Origin: an uncultured Clostridia bacterium
GTDB taxonomy: Bacteria; Bacillota; Clostridia; TANB77; UBA1234
Assembly (NCBI GenBank): GCA_934149405.1
Contig: CAKPEV010000001.1
Location: forward strand, 124,001-188,000
Direction of reading: 5' to 3'
DNA length: 64,000 nucleotides
A model generated the notes under the pieces. It did not search any database. It had not been told where the DNA came from and was given only the letters and a program-made list of their open reading frames with translations. The position numbers were made by a program, and so were the translations under genes. Positions 27,614-37,408 of the stretch are shown piece by piece (position 1 is the first letter of the stretch; the number at the start of each line of letters is the position of its first letter).

Positions 27614-28881
27614 TATTTATAATTAGCACCTATTATTACGCTATATTTAACATTAGTCGTTTCTGTACTTTCTTCAACTGTTGTTATTTTTAAAACCTTC
27701 TTTAAATCTTCTAACTCTTCTTTAGTTCCTGTTCCATAGTCTATAATTCTAGAAGTTTCAACTTTTATTGTTGGATAATTTCCTATCTTCACAACATCAA
27801 ATTCGCCTTCATTTAATTTTTCAACAATGTTATTTAATGTTGTCATATTGTTTCCTGCATTTAATACTTCTAATCTTACTTTATTTTCATGTTCTAATGT
27901 TCCACTTGTTTGTGTTAAATCATTATCTCCAGACTTTTCATCCTTGTTTTCTGTTTTAAACAAGCTTTCAACCACCGTCTTTGTTTTCTCTTCATCTAAA
28001 TAATAATATGACAAATTGTATCCATAAGGGCTAGGTCCCATTTTTCCAACGCCTGGTAATGTATCAATTTTAATTCTATCTGTTTTTATTGTTACAGCAT
28101 CATCGATATATTTTGACACAATTTCCATTGTTATATCTGTTTTTGTTCCTTCCAATACAATTTTAAATAGATTTCCAATCTTAGAAATATTTTTAGGGCT
28201 TAAAACTTCTGTTGCCATTGCTTTTATAAACTTCTGTTGTGCCGCAATTCTACCTATATCACCATTTGGATATCCTGTTCCATTATTGCTTTTTCTAAAT
28301 CTGACAAACTCTTCTGCTTTCTTTCCAGTTAAGACTTGAGTACCTTTTTTTAGGTGTATATATAGGTTTTGATCTGGGTCATCATAATCCATATTTATCG
28401 GAACATCTACAGTAACTCCTCCTATTTCATCAACTATTTTTCTAAGGATTTTTGTGTTAAATACAACATAATGTTGTACTTCTATTCCTGTAATTTCTCC
28501 TACTTTTTTCATGACTTTTTCAGGATATTTTCCCATATATAATGAATTTATTTTTCCATCAACGGAGTTATCTACTCGGGTATCTCTAGGCACTGATAAT
28601 AGTGCAATATCTCTTGTGTTAGGATTATATTGTCCAAGCATTATAAAGTCTGTTAAATGGCCATTCACACCCATAAACAAGCATGTAAAACACTCTTCTT
28701 CAACTTCTTTTGTATCAATGATTACTCCCGGGATTTTACCTGTATCTCCACTCATACCTTCTTTTATGTCTGCTTCCCATCTTTTATATAATGTAGCCCC
28801 TATGATTCCTGCTACTGACATTACAACTAATATAACAATGACTAATAAAACTTTTAATATAGTTTTTATAACATTTTTCAT
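27613..28881 (-). CDS. LytR-CpsA-Psr (LCP) family cell-envelope ligase
   Basis: 422 aa. One N-terminal membrane segment (about 7-30) then an extracytoplasmic LCP domain (about 65-240) with LLSVPRDTRV, KINSLYMGKYPEKV, GVTVDVP and the Arg-containing FVRFRKSNNGTGYPNGDIGR block. The C-terminal part (about 325-410, VRLEVLNAGNNMTTLNNIVE) is a LytR_C domain. LCP proteins transfer wall polymers from lipid carriers to peptidoglycan. GGAG lies 8 bases before the start. Convergent with the DnaB-like gene. Confidence 0.94.
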   Translation of the reverse strand: MKNVIKTILKVLLVIVILVVMSVAGIIGATLYKRWEADIKEGMSGDTGKIPGVIIDTKEVEEECFTCLFMGVNGHLTDFIMLGQYNPNTRDIALLSVPRDTRVDNSVDGKINSLYMGKYPEKVMKKVGEITGIEVQHYVVFNTKILRKIVDEIGGVTVDVPINMDYDDPDQNLYIHLKKGTQVLTGKKAEEFVRFRKSNNGTGYPNGDIGRIAAQQKFIKAMATEVLSPKNISKIGNLFKIVLEGTKTDITMEIVSKYIDDAVTIKTDRIKIDTLPGVGKMGPSPYGYNLSYYYLDEEKTKTVVESLFKTENKDEKSGDNDLTQTSGTLEHENKVRLEVLNAGNNMTTLNNIVEKLNEGEFDVVKIGNYPTIKVETSRIIDYGTGTKEELEDLKKVLKITTVEESTETTNVKYSVIIGANYK

Positions 28882-29007
28882 CTAAAGGTCTCCTTTTTAT
28901 ACATACTGTAAATCTCAGTAATTATATCAGATAATTACTATATTCTCAACAAATTAACCAAATTTCAACAAAAATTCACATTTGTTTATTATATTTTATA
29001 CAAAACT

Positions 29008-29688
29008 TTAAAATATTAAACTAACTAACAAATTATTTTCATACATAAATCCTATAATCATTGATGCTTTGATTGCGTCTACAACTGGTGTTATTGGAAC
29101 TATGGTGATTACAAAAGAAATTATTGCCAAAATAACATATATTCTAAAAAGTCCAAGTATAAGTCCAAGTATAAGTCCTGTTAAATTATTGATCTGTTTT
29201 AAAAACGGAATGCTCATTATTCCATTGCATACCAAACAAATCACAAATAATATTATTCTTACAGCCAAATATATAATTACCCATGATAATATTTTTAGTA
29301 TTATTTCTTTCGAATTTTCTATAACTGTGTTTTTGGCATTTTCCTTATATTCTTCTAAACCGACAAAATTTTTTATGTTTTCCGGCAAATCTTTTAATGC
29401 ATTTTCCATGTTGTTTTCTTCGCTGTCTTGTTTAGTCTCGTCACTTTTTATTTCTTCTTCATCAGAAGATGGTTTTAGTGCAGTTGTTAATGTGCTTTCA
29501 AGCCATTCATCAATATCAGTATTATCTTTTATAATTTGCACACCAGTATCACATAATGCAAAAGCTAATGCAATTGCAACAAATGTCGAAATAAAACCAA
29601 AAAACGTTTTTACAAATCCTCTTTTATATGCAACAAAAGCACATATTAATACGATTAAAATTCCAATCAAATCAACGTAATTAAACAC
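29008..29688 (-). CDS. CvpA family membrane protein
   Basis: 226 aa with about four membrane segments (about 5-25, 30-48, 133-160, 172-200) separated by an acidic loop (DEEEIKSDETKQDSEEN). The N terminus (YVDLIGILIVLICAFVAYKR) is typical of CvpA, a family linked to colicin V production and envelope function. GTG start, with GAGGTGA six bases upstream lying on the stop of the DUF5711 gene, so translation is coupled. Third gene of the YkvI-DUF5711-CvpA operon. A short direct repeat (AAGTATAAGTCC) occurs near 29150-29175. Confidence 0.85.
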   Translation of the reverse strand: MFNYVDLIGILIVLICAFVAYKRGFVKTFFGFISTFVAIALAFALCDTGVQIIKDNTDIDEWLESTLTTALKPSSDEEEIKSDETKQDSEENNMENALKDLPENIKNFVGLEEYKENAKNTVIENSKEIILKILSWVIIYLAVRIILFVICLVCNGIMSIPFLKQINNLTGLILGLILGLFRIYVILAIISFVITIVPITPVVDAIKASMIIGFMYENNLLVSLIF

Positions 29689-29700
29689 CTTGCTTCACCT

Positions 29701-30816
29701 CTATATCTTTATAAACTCTATTTTATCTCTAAAAATTAGGCCTATCATATTCGTATTATCAAATATAACTAAAGACTTTAAATCTCTAGAAATATCACAT
29801 TTTTTCACTAACTTTCCATTAGTATTTATAACTAATAATTCATTTTGCATAGCAACAACTATAATATTATTCATTGCTTTAATTTGCTTTGGTAAATCAT
29901 AAAGCTCATATTCTTTTTTGTCTAACTGATTTCCGTATGAATATATACATAGCTTATACTTTACATCAAAGAGTCCTTTTTCTTCTTTTTCAAGGGCCAC
30001 AACGTTTTTACAATTTTCTATTGTTATATTCATAGTGCTTGGATAGCTGTATTTTAACATTTCTACTATTTCATCATTTTTTATGATTTTAACGCTCGAG
30101 TCTGTTAATATTAGTAATTCATTTTTTTCAGTGTATTCTATATTCACAATGAGACTGTTTTCATCTAAATCAAACCTTTTTACATTTGAGTTGTCTAAAT
30201 TGTTAATATCTATTATTTTTATTGCTGAAGTCACATGTATCCCCTCTGTATCCACTTCGGCAATAGCAAGTGTTTTATTATCATTTGTTATTGCAACGTC
30301 TAATGCATATGTTGAAGCTAAATAACTTGTAAACAACTCAATCCCTGTCGGTGAAATTATTTTAACTAATGATTTATAGCCACTTTGCTTGTACGTCACT
30401 GCGACATAGCCATTCTTATTGACATATACACTATATATATTTCCAGGAATAGTATTTTCCCATACCTTTTCATTTCCACAAATCAGGTATACTACCGTTC
30501 CATTTTTCTCTGCTATTACCATATAATCACCATTTGAATCGCATGTTACATCTTGAAATGAAGCGAAAATATCAAATTCCTCTTTTGCTTCATTCGAATA
30601 CCCTTTTATATAGTTATTTCCAACAAGTATAAGTTTAGAAAAAGTCCCCTCTGCTTTTATGTAATTTGTACTTAAACTCACACTGCCAACTGAATCTGCA
30701 AGTTCCCATTCTTTGTTTTGAAAGTAACTTATTATTTTTTCAGAATTATAATAAAATATAACTGCTGATATGATTACAACAAAAATACAAAAAGAAACAA
30801 ATTTTTTCTTTGTCAT
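29701..30816 (-). CDS. DUF5711-like membrane-anchored beta-propeller protein
   Basis: 371 aa. An N-terminal membrane anchor (KKFVSFCIFVVIISAVIFYY) is followed by repeated beta-rich blades (NGDYMVIAEKNGTVVYL, NGYVAVTYKQSGYKSLVKII, NDNKTLAIAEVDTEGIHV), consistent with the DUF5711 family. The true start is 30816, where the ATG overlaps the stop of the upstream gene (ATGA) and GGAGAG lies 8 bases before. A longer in-frame N terminus runs inside the upstream gene and is not real. Operon partners are YkvI-like and CvpA proteins; function unknown. Confidence 0.8.
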   Translation of the reverse strand: MTKKKFVSFCIFVVIISAVIFYYNSEKIISYFQNKEWELADSVGSVSLSTNYIKAEGTFSKLILVGNNYIKGYSNEAKEEFDIFASFQDVTCDSNGDYMVIAEKNGTVVYLICGNEKVWENTIPGNIYSVYVNKNGYVAVTYKQSGYKSLVKIISPTGIELFTSYLASTYALDVAITNDNKTLAIAEVDTEGIHVTSAIKIIDINNLDNSNVKRFDLDENSLIVNIEYTEKNELLILTDSSVKIIKNDEIVEMLKYSYPSTMNITIENCKNVVALEKEEKGLFDVKYKLCIYSYGNQLDKKEYELYDLPKQIKAMNNIIVVAMQNELLVINTNGKLVKKCDISRDLKSLVIFDNTNMIGLIFRDKIEFIKI

Positions 30817-31829
30817 TTGCCACACTCTCCATCTTTCATTTTCATTAGTATTAATATTATTTGATATATTCCTACGTATCCGAAAATCGGGAAACATATA
30901 TTTATAAGGTTTGAAAAGCCAATCCTTGCACACAGAAAACCAGCTATGCACATTACTAGTGCATTCCTCTCATAATTCTTTTCACTCCTCATTTTCAAAA
31001 AGCTAAAACCAGATGAAAAAGCCGTTGTAAAAATCGCCGCAAGTATAACTATTCCATAGAAAAATCTCATCTTCTTCGAAATAAAACTTGCGATAAGCAT
31101 ATTTGGTATTTCGTATGCCATAATATTAGGATAAAAAATATTATTAACTTTATATATTAAAAACATTAATATTCCAAGTACTAATGTGGTTGCAATTCCA
31201 AGATATAATATCTTAGAATTACTTAATTTATATTCTTCAAAATTCACTAATATTGGAACCAATATTAACGAATTATAACTAGCATATAGAATTGCAGAAA
31301 TAATAAAATTTCCAGTATAATTTGCCGTTTCTATATTTGCTTTAGTATATTGCAATATTTCAGTTCCATCGTATCCATAAGTACCAAGTATTACTATTCC
31401 AATAATTATAAGTGGCACTAGAATGCAACTTATGATTTCAATTCCTTTAAAGCTATTTAAAAACATTGCATAACAAATTGAGGCTGCTATTGCCGTTCCG
31501 AGCCAAAAGTTTATGTTCAAATGCTCATAAAAAAATGCTCCAACACCTGAAATCATTATTGCAAAACATATGAAAGAAAACATTTGCAATATCACAAATA
31601 AAAAGCCATTACTATTTATCAGATTTTTATAGTCTGTACTTTTGCTCTTTCTTACTACAAGACTTGTTATTACCACAACAATGCCAAATATCATACTTGA
31701 AATTAATATACTAACAAGTCCTCTCTCTTCATAAATATTGAAGAAATTTAAAATTTCCCTACCAGAAGCAAAACCAGCCCCTATAACCGTTCCAATTATA
31801 ACCGCAAGACAAGCAAAAAAGTTCTTCAT
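30813..31829 (-). CDS. YkvI-like multi-pass membrane protein (APC-type fold)
   Basis: 338 aa with about ten membrane segments. The opening (VIIGTVIGAGFASGREILNFF) with a glycine-rich break in helix 1 is characteristic of YkvI-type proteins related to amino-acid/sodium transporters. The ATG at 31829 follows AAAGGTGA. First gene of the operon with DUF5711 and CvpA proteins, overlapping the next start by four bases. Substrate unknown. Confidence 0.85.
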   Translation of the reverse strand: MKNFFACLAVIIGTVIGAGFASGREILNFFNIYEERGLVSILISSMIFGIVVVITSLVVRKSKSTDYKNLINSNGFLFVILQMFSFICFAIMISGVGAFFYEHLNINFWLGTAIAASICYAMFLNSFKGIEIISCILVPLIIIGIVILGTYGYDGTEILQYTKANIETANYTGNFIISAILYASYNSLILVPILVNFEEYKLSNSKILYLGIATTLVLGILMFLIYKVNNIFYPNIMAYEIPNMLIASFISKKMRFFYGIVILAAIFTTAFSSGFSFLKMRSEKNYERNALVMCIAGFLCARIGFSNLINICFPIFGYVGIYQIILILMKMKDGECGK

Positions 31830-31986
31830 TCTTTCACCTTTCCAAAACAAAATTGCCTATCTACAAGCTACAATTTCGTTTTTATTATAGCATATATTTA
31901 TTTTAAAAAGCAATATAACTTGATTTTAATCAAATTTATTGCTATAATCCTAGTTATATCAATAATATGAAAGGAATAATAACAAT

Positions 31987-32277
31987 ATGATAACATCTAA
32001 ACAAAGAGCATATCTTAGGAGTCTCGCTCAAAATATAACACCAATATTTCAAGTTGGTAAAAACGGTGTTACTGACAACCAAATTGAACAATTAATAAAT
32101 GCGTTAGAGGCAAGAGAGCTTATTAAAATAACATTACTTGATACAACTCCAGACGACAAGTATTCTATCGGCAACGAAATCGCCGAAAAAACTGGTGCTG
32201 ACGTTGTTCAAATTATAGGCAAAAAAGTAACACTTTATAAACGTTCTACAAATTCACCAAAAATAGAATTGCCATAA
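31987..32277 (+). CDS. yhbY: YhbY/CRM-domain RNA-binding protein
   Basis: 96 aa single CRM domain: MITSKQRAYLRSLAQ, FQVGKNGVTD, ELIKITLLD and the closing IIGKKVTLYKRS. YhbY associates with pre-50S ribosomes. GAAAGGA precedes the start. Monocistronic, followed by two hairpins. Confidence 0.95.
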   Translation: MITSKQRAYLRSLAQNITPIFQVGKNGVTDNQIEQLINALEARELIKITLLDTTPDDKYSIGNEIAEKTGADVVQIIGKKVTLYKRSTNSPKIELP

Positions 32278-32340
32278 ATTTATATAGCAATACATATAAA
32301 TACTATTTGCATCAGGCAATAATATTTAATTTGGATTACG

Positions 32341-32375
32341 TAAAAAGCAGAAGGCTGTACTCCTTCTGCTTTTAT
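32341..32375 (+). terminator. terminator of yhbY
   Basis: AAAAGCAGAAGG pairs with CCTTCTGCTTTT (32361-32372), followed by ATAATTTTT. Confidence 0.82.
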
Positions 32376-32400
32376 AATTTTTCTTATATAAATCCAAAAA

Positions 32401-32437
32401 TAAGCTAATACCAATTTTAGTTAGTATTAGCTTTTAT
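32401..32437. terminator. second hairpin between yhbY and the SLH gene
   Basis: AAGCTAATAC pairs with GTATTAGCTT around a 12-base loop. It is oriented so that it could serve either convergent gene; about 90 bases beyond the SLH stop. Confidence 0.65.
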
Positions 32438-32523
32438 CTTTAGTCTACCTAAAAATTCTTTTGTACAGTAAAATTTCATTTGTATCTTTTAAATCTTATG
32501 TACTTTTAAAATTCTTTGGTACT

Positions 32524-33204
32524 TTAATAAATCCTCATTAATGCAGCAGCAGCTTCTCCTCTAGTTAAGTTTTTGTTTGGCTCAAATTTTTTGTTTGTTC
32601 CATCCCTCATACCTTCAAGTAGGTCATATTTTACCGCATGTAATAACAAATCTTTTTCATCATCAGTTAATTTGCTTATATCTGTATACACTAGTGAGCC
32701 TATTTGATTTTGTGGAATCCCCTTCATTTTTATTTGAGTTTTTGAAAGCATCAAAACCATCTCTAATCTAGTTATTGGCTTCTTTAATGTTTCGTCAGTG
32801 TATGCACCTTTGTCTATTACCCCTTGCATCTCTGCAATCGTAACATAAGGTCCAGCCCAAGATGTATAATTTGAATCTACACTTTCAAAATCAAATGTTC
32901 TGTTGGTTGCAAGTACCATAAGCATTTTTATAAACTCTTCCCTAGATATATCTTCATCAGGTCTAAAAGTTCCGTCAGGATATCCTGAAATAACTTTTAT
33001 ATTTGTTGCTTGCGTTATTTCTCTAACAGCATAATGTTCAACTAAAATATCTTTGCCATTTCTTTGTTTTTCCCACTTATATATATCAGGAAATTTATAT
33101 TCCCTAGTTACTGTAGGAACCTTATAATTACTTGCGAAACAAGTTTGAAAAAACATTGATGTAATCAATACAATTATACTTAATGCTAACATTCGCTTTT
33201 TCAT
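32524..33204 (-). CDS. secreted S-layer-homology (SLH) domain protein
   Basis: 226 aa. A signal peptide (about 1-24, ending CFAS) is followed by SLH repeats: ISGYPDGTFRPDEDISREEF (about 75-95), a middle copy around ITRLEMVLML, and EPNKNLTRGEAAAALMR at the C terminus. SLH modules bind pyruvylated secondary wall polymer. No other domain is present, so it may be a small surface protein or anchor. GGAGGG lies upstream of the start. Monocistronic. Confidence 0.9.
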   Translation of the reverse strand: MKKRMLALSIIVLITSMFFQTCFASNYKVPTVTREYKFPDIYKWEKQRNGKDILVEHYAVREITQATNIKVISGYPDGTFRPDEDISREEFIKMLMVLATNRTFDFESVDSNYTSWAGPYVTIAEMQGVIDKGAYTDETLKKPITRLEMVLMLSKTQIKMKGIPQNQIGSLVYTDISKLTDDEKDLLLHAVKYDLLEGMRDGTNKKFEPNKNLTRGEAAAALMRIY

Positions 33205-33297
33205 TCTTTTCCCTCCACACTCACATTTTATATTCTTATACTTACAAATTCAATAACTGTAATCATATTGTAATATGAATTTAATTTTTCCGTAATA

Positions 33298-33942
33298 TTA
33301 GTCTAGGCACTGCTTTGCAGGAAGTGAAAATAATACAGATTGTGCCTTTGAATTGCTTCCCGCTTCTGTCATTATTGCATGCATTATATCATTTCTTTTT
33401 TCCTTTTCTGCCACAACAAAAATCATTTCTTTTTCTGCACCTATAGTAACTCCGAAAAACTTTTCTGAACTATCAACTCCAGTTCCTCTAGCATGAATAA
33501 CTGTTCCACCTGTTGCACCAGCTCTTCTTGCCACATTCATCACCATATCTACATATCCTCTATTTGCTACTATTACTATCAATTCACTATCATATTTATA
33601 GTTAATTGTAAATTCTTGTTCTGCTGGAACTTCTCCATTTATATAATTCATTGTTTCTTTTCCTCCTACACTTGAAATAGGCACGATGACTGAATAGCTC
33701 TCACCCTTTGTTCTTTCTCTAAGTTTTTTGCTTAAATCATATGCTAATGAATTTGAAAGAGTACTAAAAAGCACATACTTTTCCTTTTCTGCAAGTCCAA
33801 GATAATCCACCATATCGTCAGTAGCCGTTCCTTTTCCATATCTTCCAAGTGTCAACGGAACTTTGTTTTCATTTAAGAAAGATATCGCTTCTTCTCCTAA
33901 ACTTCTCTTTATTATTGTAATTAAAAATACAGGTTTAAGCAT
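33298..33942 (-). CDS. PII-like signalling protein paired with DUF1538
   Basis: 214 aa with two PII-like ferredoxin folds: the first ~100 residues (FLITIIKRSLGEEAISFL) and a second with GYVDMVMNVARRAGATGGTVIHARGT, the classic nucleotide-contacting PII block. PII proteins sense ATP/ADP or similar ligands and regulate transporters and enzymes. The start lies four bases after the DUF1538 stop, so the two are translationally coupled. By analogy with GlnK-AmtB, it probably regulates the adjacent membrane protein (inference). Confidence 0.85.
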   Translation of the reverse strand: MLKPVFLITIIKRSLGEEAISFLNENKVPLTLGRYGKGTATDDMVDYLGLAEKEKYVLFSTLSNSLAYDLSKKLRERTKGESYSVIVPISSVGGKETMNYINGEVPAEQEFTINYKYDSELIVIVANRGYVDMVMNVARRAGATGGTVIHARGTGVDSSEKFFGVTIGAEKEMIFVVAEKEKRNDIMHAIMTEAGSNSKAQSVLFSLPAKQCLD

Positions 33943-33946
33943 TTTC

Positions 33947-35461
33947 TCACATCCATTCTACCTCTATGATTTGCTCTTCATTTCCGCCTACTCCGTTCTT
34001 CTTTTGTAATTTCTTTGATTTCAATTTATATATTAAACCACTTATTTGTACCGCCACTATTGGTGCCATCGCTACCATAGCAATGACTCCAAATGCATCA
34101 CTAAGAACATTTCCACCAACGCCTTCTGAAACTCCAATCGCAAATGGAACTAAGAATGTTGATGCCATTGTTCCTGATGCAACTCCTCCAGAGTCAAATG
34201 CAACAGCCGTAAAAATATCATCTCCAACAAAAGCCAAAATTAAAGCTATTAAATAACCCGGAAGTAAAAAATATAGAATTGGTATTCCTGTTAACACCCT
34301 TATCATTGAAATAACTAATGCTATTGAAACACCTATTGATAAACTTTTTTTCATGGCCTTCTCTGGAATTGCACCATCAGTTATATCACTTATTTGTTTA
34401 TTTAAAACTTCTACTGCTGGCTCTGCTATAACTACAAAGTAACCAAGCAAAGCACCTATTGCTATTATTAAAAAATCATTTCCTATTTCTGCAAGTTTCA
34501 TTCCTATTAGTGAACCTATTTGTAAGAATCCAACATTAGCACCTAATAAGAATAAAGTTAATCCGATAAATTCATAAAAACACCCAATAAATACTTTAAA
34601 CAATTCTTTTTTTGACATTTTTATCACTGCTAGTTGATATATAATAAAAAATATAATTATTGGCAGTAACGCAATTACAACTTCCCCAAAATAATTAGGA
34701 AGATTTTGTACAAACGCTTCCGCTATTTCTTTAGTATTAGCATACGTAGAATACGTTCTATTAGTATATTCAAAATTTGTTATTTTATATACCATGCCCA
34801 AAATCATTGTTGCTAGAATTGGTCCTATTGAGCATAGAGCAACCATTCCAAAACTATCACTTTCAGAATTTTTTTCGCTTCTTATTGAAGATATTCCAAT
34901 TCCGAATGCAATTATAAATGGCACTGCCATTGGCCCTGTTGTTGCACCACCAGAGTCAAAAGCCATTGCTAAAAATTCTTTAGGCACAAAAAATGCCAGT
35001 ACAAAAACAATACTATAAAAAAATAACAGTGCGTACTTCAATTTTATTTTTAGTACAACTCTTAAAAATGCTATCGATAAAAACACTCCAACTCCTAATC
35101 CAACAACTCCTATTATTAAATTTGAAGGTACCGAAGTTATCTGTTCTGCAAGCACTTTCAGATCTGGTTCTGCAATTGTTACAACTGTTCCTAATATAAT
35201 CAAGATTGCTAAAATCAAAAATATATTTTTTCTCTTAGCTATATCTGCCCCTATTCTTTCTCCAATTATAGACATTGACATTTCTGCACCAAGTGTAAAA
35301 AAGCCAGTACCTATTACGAGCATTATCGCTCCAATTATAAATTCAACTATAACGTCAGTAGCAAGTGGTGTAATCGTAAAAGAAAGAATTGCAACTATTA
35401 GTGTAATCGGAACAATTGAACTCAAAGCCTCTTTAATTTTTAGCTTTACATTTTCTTTCAT
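33947..35461 (-). CDS. DUF1538 membrane protein, putative transporter
   Basis: 504 aa, about 12 membrane segments in two homologous halves. Each half carries the same signature: LAMAFDSGGATTGPMAVPF (about 160) and TAVAFDSGGVASGTMASTF (about 425). Such an internal repeat with a conserved FDSGG loop suggests an inverted-repeat transporter or channel. Substrate unknown. Followed directly by the PII-like gene in one operon. Confidence 0.85.
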   Translation of the reverse strand: MKENVKLKIKEALSSIVPITLIVAILSFTITPLATDVIVEFIIGAIMLVIGTGFFTLGAEMSMSIIGERIGADIAKRKNIFLILAILIILGTVVTIAEPDLKVLAEQITSVPSNLIIGVVGLGVGVFLSIAFLRVVLKIKLKYALLFFYSIVFVLAFFVPKEFLAMAFDSGGATTGPMAVPFIIAFGIGISSIRSEKNSESDSFGMVALCSIGPILATMILGMVYKITNFEYTNRTYSTYANTKEIAEAFVQNLPNYFGEVVIALLPIIIFFIIYQLAVIKMSKKELFKVFIGCFYEFIGLTLFLLGANVGFLQIGSLIGMKLAEIGNDFLIIAIGALLGYFVVIAEPAVEVLNKQISDITDGAIPEKAMKKSLSIGVSIALVISMIRVLTGIPILYFLLPGYLIALILAFVGDDIFTAVAFDSGGVASGTMASTFLVPFAIGVSEGVGGNVLSDAFGVIAMVAMAPIVAVQISGLIYKLKSKKLQKKNGVGGNEEQIIEVEWM

Positions 35462-35566
35462 TCAAGCACCACCTTTAAAATATTTAATGTAAAATAATTA
35501 TATACTTATACGAGATTTAGTGCAATATAAAATTTTGCCATATATCATATATGTTGTATAAAAAAT

Positions 35567-35608
35567 AAAATCAAAAAGCTAAAGCGAACTTTAACATCTT
35601 GATTTTAC
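35567..35608 (-). terminator. terminator of mscL
   Basis: An imperfect stem, AAAATCAA with TTGATTTT outside and TTTAAAG/CTTTAG inside, with a T run on the minus strand (ATTTTTTAT), about 85 bases beyond the mscL stop. Confidence 0.7.
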
Positions 35609-35692
35609 TTGTATCCAACTTTTTATATTATAATTTTTGCATACGTAAAGATAATCTTTATATTTACAAATATTCTTTCTGTAACCCAAGAA

Positions 35693-36208
35693 TTATTCTA
35701 ATTCAGATGTACAATGTGGACATCTTGTTGCATTTATATTAATTGTTGATTTACAGTATGGGCATTCTTTTTCTGTTACTGGTGCAGGAGTCTCTTCAAC
35801 TGTTTGTTTTTTATTATGTGGCACTAGTATCTTCTTAAATACTATAAAAATCACAAGTGCAACAATTAGAAAATTAATTACTGCTGTTATAAAGTTACCA
35901 TATGTAAGAATTGCTGCTCCTGCTTCTTTTGCTTCTGTCAATGTCTCATAATGTGTTCCATCTAGTGAAATAAACCATTCCGAAAAGTCAAGCCCGCCAG
36001 TTAGCGCACCAATTAGTGGTGTAATTATATCATTTACAAGTGAGTTTACAATACTTGTGAATGCTGAACCTACAACCATACCTACTGCTAAATCTATAGC
36101 ATTTCCCTTAATGGCAAATTCTTTAAATTCTTTCCAAAAAACTTTTGATTTTTTTTCAACCTTTTTCAAATCTTCATCTACATCTTTTTTTAGTTTTTCC
36201 TTATTCAT
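35693..36208 (-). CDS. mscL: large-conductance mechanosensitive channel MscL with C-terminal zinc ribbon
   Basis: 171 aa. The core is MscL: FAIKGNAIDLAVGMVVGSAF (about 31-50, TM1 and pore-lining glycines), a periplasmic loop, and TM2 around 105-126 ending in KKILVPHNKK. The channel opens under membrane tension to release osmolytes. The N terminus has about 25 extra charged residues, and the C terminus carries a CxxC...CxxC zinc ribbon (Cys149, Cys152, Cys163, Cys166) where the usual helical bundle would be. Upstream sequence 36209-36262 carries the ribosome site AGGAGG. Confidence 0.93.
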   Translation of the reverse strand: MNKEKLKKDVDEDLKKVEKKSKVFWKEFKEFAIKGNAIDLAVGMVVGSAFTSIVNSLVNDIITPLIGALTGGLDFSEWFISLDGTHYETLTEAKEAGAAILTYGNFITAVINFLIVALVIFIVFKKILVPHNKKQTVEETPAPVTEKECPYCKSTININATRCPHCTSELE

Positions 36209-36262
36209 ATTTATCCTCCTCTTTTACTACATATAATAATTACTTTTTAAAAAATGTCAAAT

Positions 36263-36721
36263 TTAGTTCTTCCTAATTTTATTTACAATCTTGCTAATTT
36301 CAGACTTTCCAACGACTCCAACTGTTCTATCAACTTCTTCGCCATTTTTTACGAAAACTAAAGTTGGAATATACATTATATTATAATCTTCCGCAATTTT
36401 TTCTTCTTCATCTATGTTTATTTTTACAACCTTGATATCAGGATTTTCATTTGCAAATTCCTCAATCGTCGGCGACAATACTTTGCATGGACCACACCAA
36501 TCAGCATAAAAATCGACAACAACTGTTTTTTCGCAATTTAAAACTTCATCCTCAAAGTCATCAGCTGTGATATGTATAATTTCTACGTTTTCGTCAATTG
36601 AATCTCCACTAACATTTTTATATTGATTTTCATTATTATTTTTCATTAAAATATTGTTAGCTATGCAAAATACACCTATTACAACAAAAGTAATAATAAC
36701 TACTTGCCATTTTTCATTCAT
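36263..36721 (-). CDS. membrane-anchored thioredoxin
   Basis: 152 aa. An N-terminal membrane segment (about 7-24) places the thioredoxin domain outside the cytoplasm. Active site WCGPC (Cys76, Cys79) and cis-Pro in IPTLVFVKNGEEVD are intact. It starts 11 bases after the CcdA gene, with AGGAGG upstream. Together they form a thiol-reducing relay across the membrane. Confidence 0.93.
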   Translation of the reverse strand: MNEKWQVVIITFVVIGVFCIANNILMKNNNENQYKNVSGDSIDENVEIIHITADDFEDEVLNCEKTVVVDFYADWCGPCKVLSPTIEEFANENPDIKVVKINIDEEEKIAEDYNIMYIPTLVFVKNGEEVDRTVGVVGKSEISKIVNKIRKN

Positions 36722-36732
36722 ACGTTACCTCC

Positions 36733-37368
36733 TTAAAAAAATATAGTATAAACTCCCATTACAATTAAAATTACACCAGAAATTATTTTAACCATTCCAT
36801 AGTGTTTCTTTATAATATCAAATGCATTTTTTAGTTTTTCAATTAAAAGTACTGATAATACAAATGGTATTCCTAAACCTGCAGAATATGTGAGCATTAA
36901 TAATATTCCTTTTGTTATATTTTGATGTTTCGCAATTAATAATAATGCGCCACTTAAAAAAGTTCCTATACAAGGTGTCCAACTAATTGAAAATAAAATT
37001 CCAAAAACAAATGATTTTATAAAATTCAAATTTTTAGTATCAGCCTTAACACCTTTGGATTTGTTTAAAACTTTTATTTTTATGAGTTCTAGATAATTAA
37101 ATCCTAAAAATATTATTACTATGCCAAACAAAATTTTAATATATTTTATCCAATGACTTAATAATGTTCCAATCGTACTTGCAAATACTGAAAGTATAAT
37201 AAATATCGTTGTGAAACCTAATATGAATGCCAATGAATTTATCAATTTCTTTCTCAAATTATTTTTATCATCGCCCGCAAAATATGAAATATAAATTGGT
37301 AGCATTGACAATAAACATGGTGAAATAAAACTTGCAATTCCTTCTAAAAATGTCAAAACAAATTCCAT
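36733..37368 (-). CDS. CcdA/DsbD-type thiol electron-transfer membrane protein
   Basis: 211 aa with six membrane segments. SPCLLSMLPIYISYF and SWTPCIGTFLSGALLL carry the two redox cysteines of the CcdA/DsbD core, which passes electrons from cytoplasmic thioredoxin to extracytoplasmic partners. The likely partner is the membrane thioredoxin encoded next. GGAG lies 9 bases before the start. Confidence 0.92.
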   Translation of the reverse strand: MEFVLTFLEGIASFISPCLLSMLPIYISYFAGDDKNNLRKKLINSLAFILGFTTIFIILSVFASTIGTLLSHWIKYIKILFGIVIIFLGFNYLELIKIKVLNKSKGVKADTKNLNFIKSFVFGILFSISWTPCIGTFLSGALLLIAKHQNITKGILLMLTYSAGLGIPFVLSVLLIEKLKNAFDIIKKHYGMVKIISGVILIVMGVYTIFF

Positions 37369-37408
37369 ACCTTTTAACTCCTATCTTTATAATTCGTAAA
37401 TCTTCGTT

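Noticed and set aside
30817..30951. N-terminal extension of the DUF5711 protein.
   Set aside because: It overlaps the YkvI gene and lacks a ribosome site; the ATG at 30816 has one and couples to the upstream stop.
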